Source: CAMLFJ01 sp035524955 (lineage in GTDB: Bacteria; Methylomirabilota; Methylomirabilia; Rokubacteriales; CSP1-6). From it: a DNA stretch of 64,000 bases. Both the position numbers and the translations under genes were made by a program. Each line of letters starts with the position of its first letter. Position 1 is the stretch's first letter. The notes beneath the pieces were generated by a model. It made no database searches, had not been told where the DNA came from, and was given only the letters and a program-made list of their open reading frames with translations. The stretch covers positions 1 through 64,000 of the forward strand of contig DATLFG010000029.1 of assembly GCA_035524955.1 (NCBI GenBank). Reading direction: 5' to 3'. Below are positions 39,972 to 48,821 of the stretch, piece after piece.

Positions 39972-41800
39972 AGGAGTTCGACAAGAAGGGCAATCCGAGC
40001 CGAGAGCCCGCGTCCGAAGGGATGAAGGGCCTCTCGAAATTCCTCCCCATGACCGACTCGAATTACCGGCGGCGCCTCACCGAGTACGAGGTCCAGGTCC
40101 AGGATCTCCAGGCCTACGTCCGCTCGCTCGAGACCGAGACCGGCCGGCTGCGCAAGAAGCTGGAGGACGCGCCCAAGGAGTTCATGATCCTCGAGAACAA
40201 GCTGCGCGAGGCCAATCGCCAGCTCGTGCAGGCGTTCAACCAGAACGAGAAGCTCGTCAACGCGCTCTACGAGGCGCGGGAGCAGATCACCTCGCTCAAG
40301 GAAGAGGTGGACAAGCTCTGCGCGCCCCCTTCCACCTACGGGGTCTACCTCTCGGTCAACGAGGACGGCACCGTCAACATCCTGTCGCAGGGTCGCAAGG
40401 TGAAGGTCAACCTGCACCCCTCGATCAAGGCCGAAGCCATCAAGCCCGGTCAGGAGCTGATCCTGAACGAGGGCCTCAACGTGGTGGAGACCGCGGGCTA
40501 CGAGATCCAGGGCGAGGTGGTGATCCTCAAGGAAGTGCTCGACGAGGAGCGCGCCATCGTGACCCAGCGCGCGGACGAGGATCGCGTCGGCATCATCGCG
40601 GAGCCGCTGCGCACGGCGAAGCTCAAGATCGGCGATCACCTGCTCATCGACGCCAAGAGCGGCTACCTGCTCGAGAAACTGCCCAAGAGCGAGGTCGAGG
40701 ATCTCACGCTGGAAGAGGTGCCCGACATCGACTACGAGGACATCGGCGGGCTCACCAGCCAGATCGAGACCATCAAGGACGCGGTCGAGCTGCCGTATCT
40801 CTACGCCGACTACTACCGGGAGCATCACCTCGCCCCGCCGAAGGGCGTGCTGCTCTACGGCCCTCCGGGCTGCGGCAAGACCATGATCGCGAAGGCGGTG
40901 GCCAACAACCTGGCCGCGCGCATCTCGGAGAAGCGCGGCGAGAAGGTGAAGGGCTTCTTCCTCAACATCAAGGGTCCCGAGCTGCTCAACAAGTACGTGG
41001 GCGAGACCGAGCGGAAGATCCGCGAGATCTTCATCAAGGCCCGCGAGAAGGCGGCCGAGGACGTGCCGGTCGTGGTGTTTTTCGACGAGATGGACGCGCT
41101 CTTCCGCACCCGGGGCTCCGGCATCTCCTCGGACGTCGAGACCACGATCGTGCCGCAGCTGCTGGCCGAGATCGACGGGGTCGAGCATCTGAAGAACGTC
41201 ATCGTGATCGGCGCCTCCAACCGGCAGGACCTGATCGACCCGGCCATCCTGCGGCCGGGCCGGCTGGACGTGAAGATCAAGATCGAGCGGCCCGACCAGG
41301 CGGGCGCGGCCGACATCTTCAACAAGTACATGACCACCGAGCTGCCGATCCACGAGTCGGAGATTCGCGAGAGCGGCGGCGACGCGCAGGCCGCGGTGGA
41401 CCGGATGATCCAGGCCACCATCGAGGAGATGTACAGCCTCGAGGAGGAGAACCGGTTCCTGGAGGTTACCTACGCCAACGGAGACAAGGAGGTCCTGTAC
41501 TTCAAGGACTTCTCCTCCGGCGCCATGATCGAGTCGGTGGTGCGGCGGGCCAAGAAGCTGGCGCTCAAGCGCTACATCCAGCTCAGCGAGAAGGGGATCA
41601 AGGTCGAGGACCTGCTGAACGCGGTGCGCGAGGAGTTTAAGGAGAACGAGGATCTGCCCAACACGACCAATCCGGACGACTGGGCGAAGATCGCGGGCAA
41701 GAAGGGCGAGCGCATCGTCTACGTGAAGCCGCTGATGGGTGAGACGAAGGAAAAGCAGCGCGCCGTCGAGCGCGTGATCAATACCGGCCAGTACCTGTAG
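39968..41800 (+). CDS. arc: Proteasome-associated AAA+ ATPase (ARC/Mpa)
   Basis: This is the hexameric unfoldase that recognises tagged substrates and feeds them to the 20S proteasome. Order of parts in 610 residues: disordered N-terminus, coiled coil (residues 35-110, which binds Pup in Mpa), tandem OB folds (115-245), AAA domain with Walker A GPPGCGKTMIAKA near 298 and Walker B VVVFFDEMDALF near 372, and a C-terminal tail. The protein ends in TGQYL, the GQYL motif with penultimate tyrosine that docks Mpa into the proteasome alpha ring. A GTG at 39932 is an alternative start. It is the first gene of the locus, with its own promoter. Confidence 0.96.
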   Translation: MKEFDKKGNPSREPASEGMKGLSKFLPMTDSNYRRRLTEYEVQVQDLQAYVRSLETETGRLRKKLEDAPKEFMILENKLREANRQLVQAFNQNEKLVNALYEAREQITSLKEEVDKLCAPPSTYGVYLSVNEDGTVNILSQGRKVKVNLHPSIKAEAIKPGQELILNEGLNVVETAGYEIQGEVVILKEVLDEERAIVTQRADEDRVGIIAEPLRTAKLKIGDHLLIDAKSGYLLEKLPKSEVEDLTLEEVPDIDYEDIGGLTSQIETIKDAVELPYLYADYYREHHLAPPKGVLLYGPPGCGKTMIAKAVANNLAARISEKRGEKVKGFFLNIKGPELLNKYVGETERKIREIFIKAREKAAEDVPVVVFFDEMDALFRTRGSGISSDVETTIVPQLLAEIDGVEHLKNVIVIGASNRQDLIDPAILRPGRLDVKIKIERPDQAGAADIFNKYMTTELPIHESEIRESGGDAQAAVDRMIQATIEEMYSLEEENRFLEVTYANGDKEVLYFKDFSSGAMIESVVRRAKKLALKRYIQLSEKGIKVEDLLNAVREEFKENEDLPNTTNPDDWAKIAGKKGERIVYVKPLMGETKEKQRAVERVINTGQYL

Positions 41801-41806
41801 GCCCTG

Positions 41807-41839
41807 CGGCGGGGGGGAGCGCTGGGCTCCCCCCCGCCG
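41807..41839 (+). terminator. Strong hairpin after the proteasomal ATPase gene
   Basis: A 14-bp perfect stem (CGGCGGGGGGGAGC and GCTCCCCCCCGCCG) with a 5-base loop begins 6 bases after the stop and is followed by TGTGTCTTTC. It probably separates or attenuates transcription between the ATPase and dop, which starts 45 bases further on. Confidence 0.75.
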
Positions 41840-41884
41840 TGTGTCTTTCAACCGCCCAGCGCGATCGAGCATCCGGGGACGTCA

Positions 41885-43384
41885 ATGGCGATTCCGAAGG
41901 TGATGGGGATCGAGACCGAGTACGGCATCACGGTCAAGAACCAGCCGGACTTCAACCCGATCCTCTCCTCGCTGCTGCTGATCAACTCCTACGAGACCTA
42001 CCGCTCGTCCCGGATCCGCTGGGACTACGAGGCGGAGAGCCCGCTGCGCGACGCGCGCGGCTTCGAGTACATGGAGGACAAGGAGGTCCCGTCCAAGGAG
42101 GAGTCGCGGCTCATCAACCTGATCCTCTCCAACGGCGCCCGCTTCTACGTGGACCACGCGCATCCCGAGTACTCCTCCCCGGAGACCACCAACCCGCGCG
42201 ACTGCGTGATCTGGGATCGGGCGGGCGAGCGCATCCTGGACCTCTCGCGGAGCCGGGCGGAGGCGGTCTCCCCGCCCGAGCAGCGCATCCTGATCTACAA
42301 GAACAACACCGATTCCAAGGGCAATTCCTACGGAACCCACGAGAACTACCTCATGGACCGCAAGGTGCCCTTCGCGCGGATCGTCCAGTACCTGCTCCCG
42401 TTCTTCGTGAGTCGCCAGGTCTACACCGGCGCCGGGAAGGTGGGCGCCGAGAACAACACCGAGTTCTGCGAGTTCCAGATCTCCCAGCGCGCCGACTTCC
42501 TGGAGACCGAGGTGGGGCTGGAGACCATGCACAGCCGGCCCATCATCAATACCCGGGACGAGCCGCACGCCGATCCCGAGAAGTACCGACGCCTGCACGT
42601 GATCGTGGGCGACGCCAACATGAGCGAGGTCTCCACCTACCTCAAGTGCGGCACGATGGCGATCGTGCTCAGCATGATCGAGGACGACTTCATCGACCGC
42701 GATCTCACCCTGGACAGCCCGGTCGTCTCCTACCGGCGGGTCTCCCGCGACCTGGGCTGCCGCGAGACCATGCGGCTCAAGGACGGCCGCAACCTGACCG
42801 CGGTCGACCTCCAGCGCGAGTTCCTGGACCTGGCCCACCGCTACTATCGCGAGCGCGAGCACGAGCCGTGGGTCGACGACGTGATGGCGCGGTGGGGCTC
42901 GGTGCTCGAGCGGCTCGCGGTGGATCCCATGAGTCTCGATCGTGAGCTCGACTGGGTGATCAAGCGTCAGCTCATCGAGAGCTACACGGCCAAGCACGGC
43001 TGCGAGTGGTCGGACTCGCGGGTGGCCATGATCGACCTCCAGTACCACGACATCCGCCCCAGCAAGGGGCTCTACTACAAGCTCGAGGAAGCGGACGCGG
43101 TGGAGCGCCTCAGTACCGAGGACGAGGTGACCAAGGCCATCTACGACCCGCCCAAGGACACCCGCGCGTACTTCCGAGGGATGTGCCTGCAGAAGTACGC
43201 CGACGAGGTCGTCTCCGCCTCCTGGGACTCGGTGATCTTCGACCTCAAGGAGGGCCCGCTCAAGAAGATCTTCATGCTGGAGCCGCTCCGGGGCACCGAG
43301 GCCCACGTGCGCCAGCTCTTCGACGAGTCGGCCACCGCGGGCGAGCTGCTCCGCAATCTCGGCAAGCCGAGTGGCGACTTCTAG
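41885..43384 (+). CDS. dop: Depupylase/deamidase Dop
   Basis: Dop removes Pup from substrates and deamidates a C-terminal Gln of Pup to Glu. The 499-residue protein belongs to the carboxylate-amine ligase-like fold shared with PafA. It begins MAIPKVMGIETEYGITVKNQ, where the GIETEYG glutamates bind Mg-ATP, and has the extra residues after strand 1 (the Dop loop region, SLLLINSYETYRSSRIRWDY) that distinguish Dop from PafA. It also carries NNTDSKGNSYGTHENYLMDR and SRPIINTRDEPHADPEKYRR. The stop lies one base before the prcB ATG at 43386, leaving no room for a pup gene at its usual place. Confidence 0.94.
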   Translation: MAIPKVMGIETEYGITVKNQPDFNPILSSLLLINSYETYRSSRIRWDYEAESPLRDARGFEYMEDKEVPSKEESRLINLILSNGARFYVDHAHPEYSSPETTNPRDCVIWDRAGERILDLSRSRAEAVSPPEQRILIYKNNTDSKGNSYGTHENYLMDRKVPFARIVQYLLPFFVSRQVYTGAGKVGAENNTEFCEFQISQRADFLETEVGLETMHSRPIINTRDEPHADPEKYRRLHVIVGDANMSEVSTYLKCGTMAIVLSMIEDDFIDRDLTLDSPVVSYRRVSRDLGCRETMRLKDGRNLTAVDLQREFLDLAHRYYREREHEPWVDDVMARWGSVLERLAVDPMSLDRELDWVIKRQLIESYTAKHGCEWSDSRVAMIDLQYHDIRPSKGLYYKLEEADAVERLSTEDEVTKAIYDPPKDTRAYFRGMCLQKYADEVVSASWDSVIFDLKEGPLKKIFMLEPLRGTEAHVRQLFDESATAGELLRNLGKPSGDF

Positions 43385-43385
43385 G

Positions 43386-44195
43386 ATGCTCGATCCCGAG
43401 CGCTGGAAGCAGGCCTTCTTCGACTACTCGACCTCGAGCTTCGCCGAGATCCTTCACCGCGCGGCGCCCCACTTGCTGCCCGGTCCGAGCGAGCCGGCGC
43501 GCGAGGAAGGGACGACGCCCGCGATCCCCCACGGTACCACCGTGCTCGCGGTCCGCTACCGCGACGGGGTCATCATGGCGGGCGATCGGCAGGCGAGCGA
43601 GGGCTACCAAGTGGCCCACCGCCGCATCGAGAAGATCTTCAAGGCCGACGATCTCTCCGGGGTCGGCATCGCGGGCGCGGCCGGCCCCGCCATGGAGATG
43701 GCGCGCCTCTTCCAGACCGAGCTCGAGCACTACGAGAAGGTGGAGGGCGAGAACCTCTCCCTCGACGGCAAGGCCAACAAGCTCGGCCAGATGATCCGCA
43801 TGAACCTGCCGATGGCCATGCAGGGGCTCGTGGTGGTCCCGATCTTCGCGGGCTTCGACGACCGGGCCGGGGTGGGGCGCCTCTTCAAGTACGACGTCAC
43901 CGGCGGCCGTTACGAGGAGACCGACTACTTCGCGCAGGGCTCGGGCGGCAAGGACGCGCGCGATTCGCTCAAGAAGCGTTTCCGGCGCGACATGAACCGG
44001 GAGGAAGCGCTCCGGGTCGCCATCGAGGCGCTGATCGACGCGGCCGACGAGGACCTCGGTACCGGCGGGCCCGATCTCCTGCGCGGGATCCTACCGTCGG
44101 TGAAGACCATCACGCGCTCCGGGTTCGCGGACGCGCTCGAGGACGAGATCCGGCGCCACTGCGAGGCCATCCTCAATGACCGCAACCGCCTCTAG
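43386..44195 (+). CDS. prcB: 20S proteasome beta subunit PrcB
   Basis: This is the catalytic beta subunit, 269 residues, made as a proprotein. A propeptide of 50 residues ends in AIPHG, and the mature protein should begin TTVLAVRYRDG with the nucleophile Thr51. The catalytic aspartate and lysine follow in IMAGDRQASEGYQVAHRRIEKIF. The late SGGKDARDSLKKRF and the Ser-Gly region match actinobacterial PrcB. An in-frame GTG at 43371 overlaps the dop stop and is an alternative start that adds five residues. The gene is followed by an intergenic repeat before prcA. Confidence 0.95.
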   Translation: MLDPERWKQAFFDYSTSSFAEILHRAAPHLLPGPSEPAREEGTTPAIPHGTTVLAVRYRDGVIMAGDRQASEGYQVAHRRIEKIFKADDLSGVGIAGAAGPAMEMARLFQTELEHYEKVEGENLSLDGKANKLGQMIRMNLPMAMQGLVVVPIFAGFDDRAGVGRLFKYDVTGGRYEETDYFAQGSGGKDARDSLKKRFRRDMNREEALRVAIEALIDAADEDLGTGGPDLLRGILPSVKTITRSGFADALEDEIRRHCEAILNDRNRL

Positions 44196-44257
44196 CGCGC
44201 ACGCACCGGAAAGAGTGACCACTACCGTGACACGACCTCGCCCGCACGACGTGACGC

Positions 44258-44328
44258 TTCGAGCGCCGGCTTCGCCGGCGCAGTTCGGGGGGAGGGTCGG
44301 AAGGGGGGCGTAGCCCCCTCCGAGGAAC
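44258..44328 (+). repeat. Two-hairpin repeat upstream of prcA
   Basis: This sequence begins TTCGAGCGCCGGCTTCGCC, forms a GCGCCGGC hairpin, then a second hairpin GGGGGC-gta-GCCCCC, and ends CCGAGGAAC, which also provides the GAGGA ribosome binding site of prcA. A clearly related copy lies at 45059-45159 before pafA, and a diverged one at 55412-55480 on the minus strand. Confidence 0.75.
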
Positions 44329-44331
44329 CGG

Positions 44332-45024
44332 ATGCCTCTGCCGTATTACGTGTCGCCCGAGCAGATGATGAAGGACAAGGCGGAGTATGCCCGCAAGGGC
44401 ATCTCCCGCGGCCGGGCCATCGTCACCATCGAGTACCACGACGGGATCCTGCTGGTGGCCGAGAACCCCTCGACCCTGCTCCACAAGATCTCGGAGATCT
44501 ACGATCGTATCGCCTTCGCGGGGGTCGGCAAGTACAACGAGTTCGAGAACCTGCGGGTGGCGGGCGTGCGCCACGCGGACGTCAAGGGCTACTCCTACAG
44601 CCGCGGCGACGTGAGCGCCAAGTCGCTCGCCAACGCCTACTCGCAGGCCCTCGGTAACATCTTCACCCAGGACATCAAGCCGTTCGAGGTGGAGGTGCTG
44701 GTGGCGGAGGTGGGCGACACCAACGGGACCAAGAACGAGATCTACCACATCCTCTACGACGGCACGATCGAGGACGAGAAGAACTACGCGGCGATGGGCG
44801 GCCAGTCCGAGGAGATCCGGCGGTATCTGAAGGACAATTTCCAGGAGAACCTGGACGTGGCCGCGGCCCTGCGCCTGGGCGTGCGGGCTCTGATGGTCAC
44901 CCAGAACAAGACCCTCACCGAGCGGGACCTCGAGGTGGCCGTCCTCGATCGCACCAAGGAGCGCCGCAAGTTCCGGCGCATCCCCGCCGAAGCCCTCCAC
45001 CAGCTCCTCACCGAGACCACCTAG
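44332..45024 (+). CDS. prcA: 20S proteasome alpha subunit PrcA
   Basis: This is the non-catalytic alpha subunit (230 residues) that forms the outer gated rings of the proteasome and receives the ATPase tail. It begins PLPYYVSPEQMMKDKAEYAR, with the gating N-terminus and H0 helix, and continues with RKGISRGRAIVTIEYHDGIL, KISEIYDRIAFAGVGKYNEF and VAVLDRTKERRKFRRI near the C-terminus, all closely matching actinobacterial PrcA. There is no nucleophile threonine. The order beta then alpha is as in other bacterial loci. Confidence 0.95.
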   Translation: MPLPYYVSPEQMMKDKAEYARKGISRGRAIVTIEYHDGILLVAENPSTLLHKISEIYDRIAFAGVGKYNEFENLRVAGVRHADVKGYSYSRGDVSAKSLANAYSQALGNIFTQDIKPFEVEVLVAEVGDTNGTKNEIYHILYDGTIEDEKNYAAMGGQSEEIRRYLKDNFQENLDVAAALRLGVRALMVTQNKTLTERDLEVAVLDRTKERRKFRRIPAEALHQLLTETT

Positions 45025-45058
45025 CCGCAGGCTGCAACGTTCAACGGCGCGCTGAGAC

Positions 45059-45159
45059 GGGGAGCGTGTCCGAGTAACCTCCGTTCGAGCGCCGACTCCG
45101 CCGGCGCAATCCGTCTTTGGGGGAGGCTCGGAGGGGGCCGTCGAGGCCCCCTTCGAAAC
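45059..45159 (+). repeat. Two-hairpin repeat between prcA and pafA
   Basis: This related copy of the element before prcA begins GGGAGCGTGTCCGAGTAACC, continues TTCGAGCGCCGACTCCGCC and ends with a GGGGGCC-type hairpin and TTCGAAAC. It sits 34 bases after the prcA stop. The first 15 or so bases (GGGAGCGTGTC, then GAG) recur on the minus strand at 55480. Confidence 0.72.
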
Positions 45160-45203
45160 TGATATTTGCCCCCCGCCGGCTCCCCTGTTACCCTGAAGGC
45201 CAC

Positions 45204-46559
45204 ATGAAGCGCCGGATCTTCGGCCTCGAGAACGAGTACGGCCTCACCTGCACCCTGAACGGCCAGCGCCGCCTGTCCCCCGACAACGTGGCGCGGTACC
45301 TCTTCGAGAAGGTCATCCCGGGCGCCCGCAACGCCAACGTCTTCCTGGAGAACGGGGCTCGGCTCTACCTCGACACCGGCTTCCACCCCGAGTACGCGAC
45401 CCCGGAGTGCGACGACATCGTGGACCTGGTGATCCACGACAAGGCGGGCGAGCGCATCGTGGAGGATCTGCTGCACCAGGCCGAGAAGCGCCTGCGCGAG
45501 GACGGCATCTCCGGCCACATCCTGCTCTTCAAGAACAACACCGACTCCGCGGGGAACTCGTACGGCTGCCACGAGAACTACCTGGTGAGCCGCGACGTGT
45601 CGTTCCAGCGGCTGGCCGAGGGGCTGATCCCGTTCTTCGTGACCCGGCAGATCTTCGCGGGCGCCGGCAAGGTGCTGCAGACCCCGCGGGGCTTCCACTA
45701 CTGCCTCTCGCAGCGGGCCCAGCACATCTGCCAGGAGATCTCGGGGGCGACCACCTCTTCCCGCTCCATCATCAATACCCGGGACGAGCCGCACGCCGAC
45801 GCCGAGAAGTACCGCCGCCTGCACGTCATCGTGGGCGACTCCAACATGTCCGAGGTGGCGACCTATCTCAAGGTCGGCACGACCGCGCTCATCCTCGACA
45901 TGATCGAGGACGGCCACTTCGACCGCGACTACAGCCTGCAGTCGCCGGTCCAGGCCATCCGCGACATCAGCCACGACCCGACGCTGCGTGAGACGATCCG
46001 GCTGAAGGACGGGCGGGCCATCACCCCGCTGCAGCTGCAGATGGAGTACCTCGAGCACGCCACCCGGTACGTGCAGGCCATCGACGCCGACCCGGTCACC
46101 CGCGACGTGCTCGCGCGCTGGACCTACGTGATCGAGCAGCTCGCGGACGACCCCATGCAGCTCAATCGAGAAGTCGACTGGGTGATCAAGCAGCAGCTCA
46201 TCCAGGCTTACATGGAGAAGAACCGCCTGTCCTGGCGGGACCCCAAGGTCTCGCTCATGGACCTCCAGTACCACGACATCCGGCCCGACAAGGGCCTCTA
46301 CTTTAGCCTGGTACGCCGCGACCTGGTGGATCGCATCACCGACGATGAGTCCATCGAGCGCGCCAAGCACGTGCCCCCGCAGACCACGCGGGCCCGGCTG
46401 CGGGGCGAGTTCATCCGTCAGGCCAACCTCAAGGGCAAGGACTACCGAGTGGACTGGGTCTATCTCAAGCTCAACGATCCGGAGCGCGAGACCATTCTCT
46501 GCAAGGACCCATTCCAGAGCCACGACGAGCGCGTCGAGCGACTGATCCGCTCGTTCTAG
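45204..46559 (+). CDS. pafA: Pup ligase PafA
   Basis: PafA joins the C-terminal glutamate of Pup to substrate lysines using ATP. The 451-residue protein begins MKRRIFGLENEYGLTCTLNG, the PafA form of the Mg-ATP motif without the Dop loop. It has VFLENGARLYLDTGFHPEYA, NNTDSAGNSYGCHENYLVSR and TTSSRSIINTRDEPHADAEK, parallel to Dop. The start at 45204 has GAAGG five bases upstream. It shares the same fold as Dop 2 kb upstream but is distinguishable from it. It closes the proteasome locus; glgB starts 50 bases later. Confidence 0.95.
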   Translation: MKRRIFGLENEYGLTCTLNGQRRLSPDNVARYLFEKVIPGARNANVFLENGARLYLDTGFHPEYATPECDDIVDLVIHDKAGERIVEDLLHQAEKRLREDGISGHILLFKNNTDSAGNSYGCHENYLVSRDVSFQRLAEGLIPFFVTRQIFAGAGKVLQTPRGFHYCLSQRAQHICQEISGATTSSRSIINTRDEPHADAEKYRRLHVIVGDSNMSEVATYLKVGTTALILDMIEDGHFDRDYSLQSPVQAIRDISHDPTLRETIRLKDGRAITPLQLQMEYLEHATRYVQAIDADPVTRDVLARWTYVIEQLADDPMQLNREVDWVIKQQLIQAYMEKNRLSWRDPKVSLMDLQYHDIRPDKGLYFSLVRRDLVDRITDDESIERAKHVPPQTTRARLRGEFIRQANLKGKDYRVDWVYLKLNDPERETILCKDPFQSHDERVERLIRSF

Positions 46560-46609
46560 ACGACACCGCCCGCCCCGCCGGGGGAGAGTGGCGCAGGACC
46601 GGCCAACCG

Positions 46610-48808
46610 ATGCCCATCACCCCGCTCTCCTCGGACGTCATGGACGCCATCGTCGCGGGTCAGCACGGCGACCCGTTCGCGGTGCTGGGCCCCCACGCGG
46701 GACGCGACGGCGCCATCGGCGTGCGGGCGTTCCTGCCCGCCGCCCGCGCGGTCGCCGTGCTCACGCCCGACGGCTCGGTCACCTCGCTGCGCTCTGTTCA
46801 TCCGGGCGGCCTCTGGGAGGGGGAGCTGCCGGGACGCGCCCTGCCCCCGGCCTACCGGCTGCGCCTCGTGGACGATCAGGGGCGCGTGAGCGAGATCGAG
46901 GATCCTTACCGGTTCCCGCCCACTCTGAGCGGCTACGACCTGCACTTGCTCGGCGAGGGCACCCACTTCCGCCTCTTCGACCGCCTCGGGGCCCACCCGA
47001 TCCGCCACGAAGGCGTGGACGGCGTGCGCTTCGCGGTGTGGGCGCCCAACGCGCGGCGGGTCAGCGTGGTCGGCGACTGGAACGGCTGGGACGGGCGGAC
47101 GCAGCCCATGCGCCTGCACCCCGGCAATGGCGTCTGGGAGATCTTCCTGCCGGGCGTGCCGCTGGACGCCCGCTACAAGTACGAGATCGTCGGGCGGGAG
47201 GGCGGACTGCTCGCGCTGAAGACGGACCCGGTGGCCTTCGCCTTCGAGCCCGACGAGCCGCGCACCGCCTCCGCGGTCGCCGATCTCGGCGGCTACACGT
47301 GGGGCGACGCGGAGTGGATGGGCGAGCGCAAGCGGCGCAACGCGCTGCACCACCCCATGTCGGTGTACGAGGTGCACCTGGGCTCGTGGCGGCGCTCCGA
47401 GCCCGGCGCGCTCCCGAGCTACCGGGAGCTGGCCCTCCAGCTCGGCGACTACGCGAGCGAGATGGGCTTCACCCACGTGGAGCTCCTGCCGGTCACCGAG
47501 CATCCCTACTACGCCTCGTGGGGCTACCAGACGCTCGGCTACTTTGCCCCGACCCGCCGCTACGGCACCCCCGCCGATTTCATGGCGTTCGTGGACACGC
47601 TCCACCGCCGCGGCATCGGGGTCATCATGGACTGGGTGCCCGCGCACTTCCCCAAGGACGCCCACGGGCTCGCCTTCTTCGACGGCACCCACCTCTACGA
47701 GCACGACGATCCGAACCTGCGCGACCACCCCGACTGGGGCACCCGCGTGTTCAACTACGGCCGCCGCGAGGTCGCCAATTTCCTGATCGCCAACGCGGTG
47801 TTCTGGCTCGAGCGCTACCACATCGACGGCCTGCGGGTGGACGCGGTCGCCTCGATGATCTATCGGGACTACTCCCGGAAGGCGGGTGAGTGGATACCCA
47901 ACGAGTACGGCGGCCGCGAGAACCTGGAGGCGCTCGCCTTCCTCAAGAAGCTGAACGAGGTGGTCTACGGCGGGCAGGCCGGCGCCTCCACCTTCGCGGA
48001 GGAGTCGACCGCGTGGCCCCAGGTCTCGCGCCCGGTCCACCTGGGTGGGCTCGGCTTCGGCTTCAAGTGGAACATGGGCTGGATGCACGACATCCTCGAG
48101 TTCATGCAGTACGAGCCGGTACACCGGAAGTACCACCACAACCAGCTCACCTTCGGCCTCCTCTACGCGTGGACGGAGAACTTCGTGCTGCCGCTCTCCC
48201 ACGACGAGGTGGTCTACGGCAAGCGCTCGCTGGCCCGCAAGATGCCCGGCGACGACTGGCAGCGCTTCGCCAACCTGCGCCTGCTCTACGCGTTCATGTG
48301 GGCCTATCCGGGGAAGAAGCTCCTGTTCATGGGCGGCGAGTTCGGCCAGTCCGACGAGTGGAGCCACGACCGGGCGCTTGACTGGGCGCTGCTCGACATG
48401 GGCCCCTACCACCGCGGCGTCCAGCGGCTCGTGAGGGACCTCAACCACATCTACCGGAACGAGCCGGCCCTGTACGAGGTGGACTTCGAGCCGGCCGGCT
48501 TCCAGTGGATGGACTGCAGCGACTGGGAACAGAGCGTGGTGACCTTCTGCCGCTTCTCCCGCAACGTGGAGCGGCTCCTGCTCTGCGCCTGCAACTTCAC
48601 GCCGGTGGCGCGGCGCGGATACCGGGTCGGGGTGCCCCGCCCCGGCTACTATCGCGAGATCGTGAACAGCGACGCGGCGCACTACGGCGGCGGCGACATC
48701 GGCAACGCGGGCGGCGTGGCGAGCGAGCCGGTTCCCTGGCACGGCCAGCCGCACTCGGTGGTGCTGACCCTGCCGCCCCTGGCCGCCCTCTGGCTGACCC
48801 CGGCCTGA
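46610..48808 (+). CDS. glgB: 1,4-alpha-glucan branching enzyme
   Basis: GlgB introduces alpha-1,6 branches into glycogen. The 732-residue GH13 protein has the N1 domain, a CBM48 domain (FAVWAPNARRVSVVGDWNGW), and the catalytic barrel with SVYEVHLGSWRR, MDWVPAHFPKD, the nucleophile Asp411 in GLRVDAVASMIYRDYSR, the acid/base glutamate in FAEEST and LPLSHDEVVYGKRSL. It is followed by glgX with 13 bases between, so the two form a glycogen unit. No synthase (GlgA) or pyrophosphorylase (GlgC) is in the window. Confidence 0.96.
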   Translation: MPITPLSSDVMDAIVAGQHGDPFAVLGPHAGRDGAIGVRAFLPAARAVAVLTPDGSVTSLRSVHPGGLWEGELPGRALPPAYRLRLVDDQGRVSEIEDPYRFPPTLSGYDLHLLGEGTHFRLFDRLGAHPIRHEGVDGVRFAVWAPNARRVSVVGDWNGWDGRTQPMRLHPGNGVWEIFLPGVPLDARYKYEIVGREGGLLALKTDPVAFAFEPDEPRTASAVADLGGYTWGDAEWMGERKRRNALHHPMSVYEVHLGSWRRSEPGALPSYRELALQLGDYASEMGFTHVELLPVTEHPYYASWGYQTLGYFAPTRRYGTPADFMAFVDTLHRRGIGVIMDWVPAHFPKDAHGLAFFDGTHLYEHDDPNLRDHPDWGTRVFNYGRREVANFLIANAVFWLERYHIDGLRVDAVASMIYRDYSRKAGEWIPNEYGGRENLEALAFLKKLNEVVYGGQAGASTFAEESTAWPQVSRPVHLGGLGFGFKWNMGWMHDILEFMQYEPVHRKYHHNQLTFGLLYAWTENFVLPLSHDEVVYGKRSLARKMPGDDWQRFANLRLLYAFMWAYPGKKLLFMGGEFGQSDEWSHDRALDWALLDMGPYHRGVQRLVRDLNHIYRNEPALYEVDFEPAGFQWMDCSDWEQSVVTFCRFSRNVERLLLCACNFTPVARRGYRVGVPRPGYYREIVNSDAAHYGGGDIGNAGGVASEPVPWHGQPHSVVLTLPPLAALWLTPA

Positions 48809-48821
48809 GGCGGCGGTCTCC

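Noticed and set aside
44215..44313. 32-codon GTG frame between prcB and prcA considered as a Pup candidate
   Set aside because: It is half the length of Pup, ends in Arg-Gly-Ala instead of a Glu/Gln terminus, and most of it is the two-hairpin repeat.
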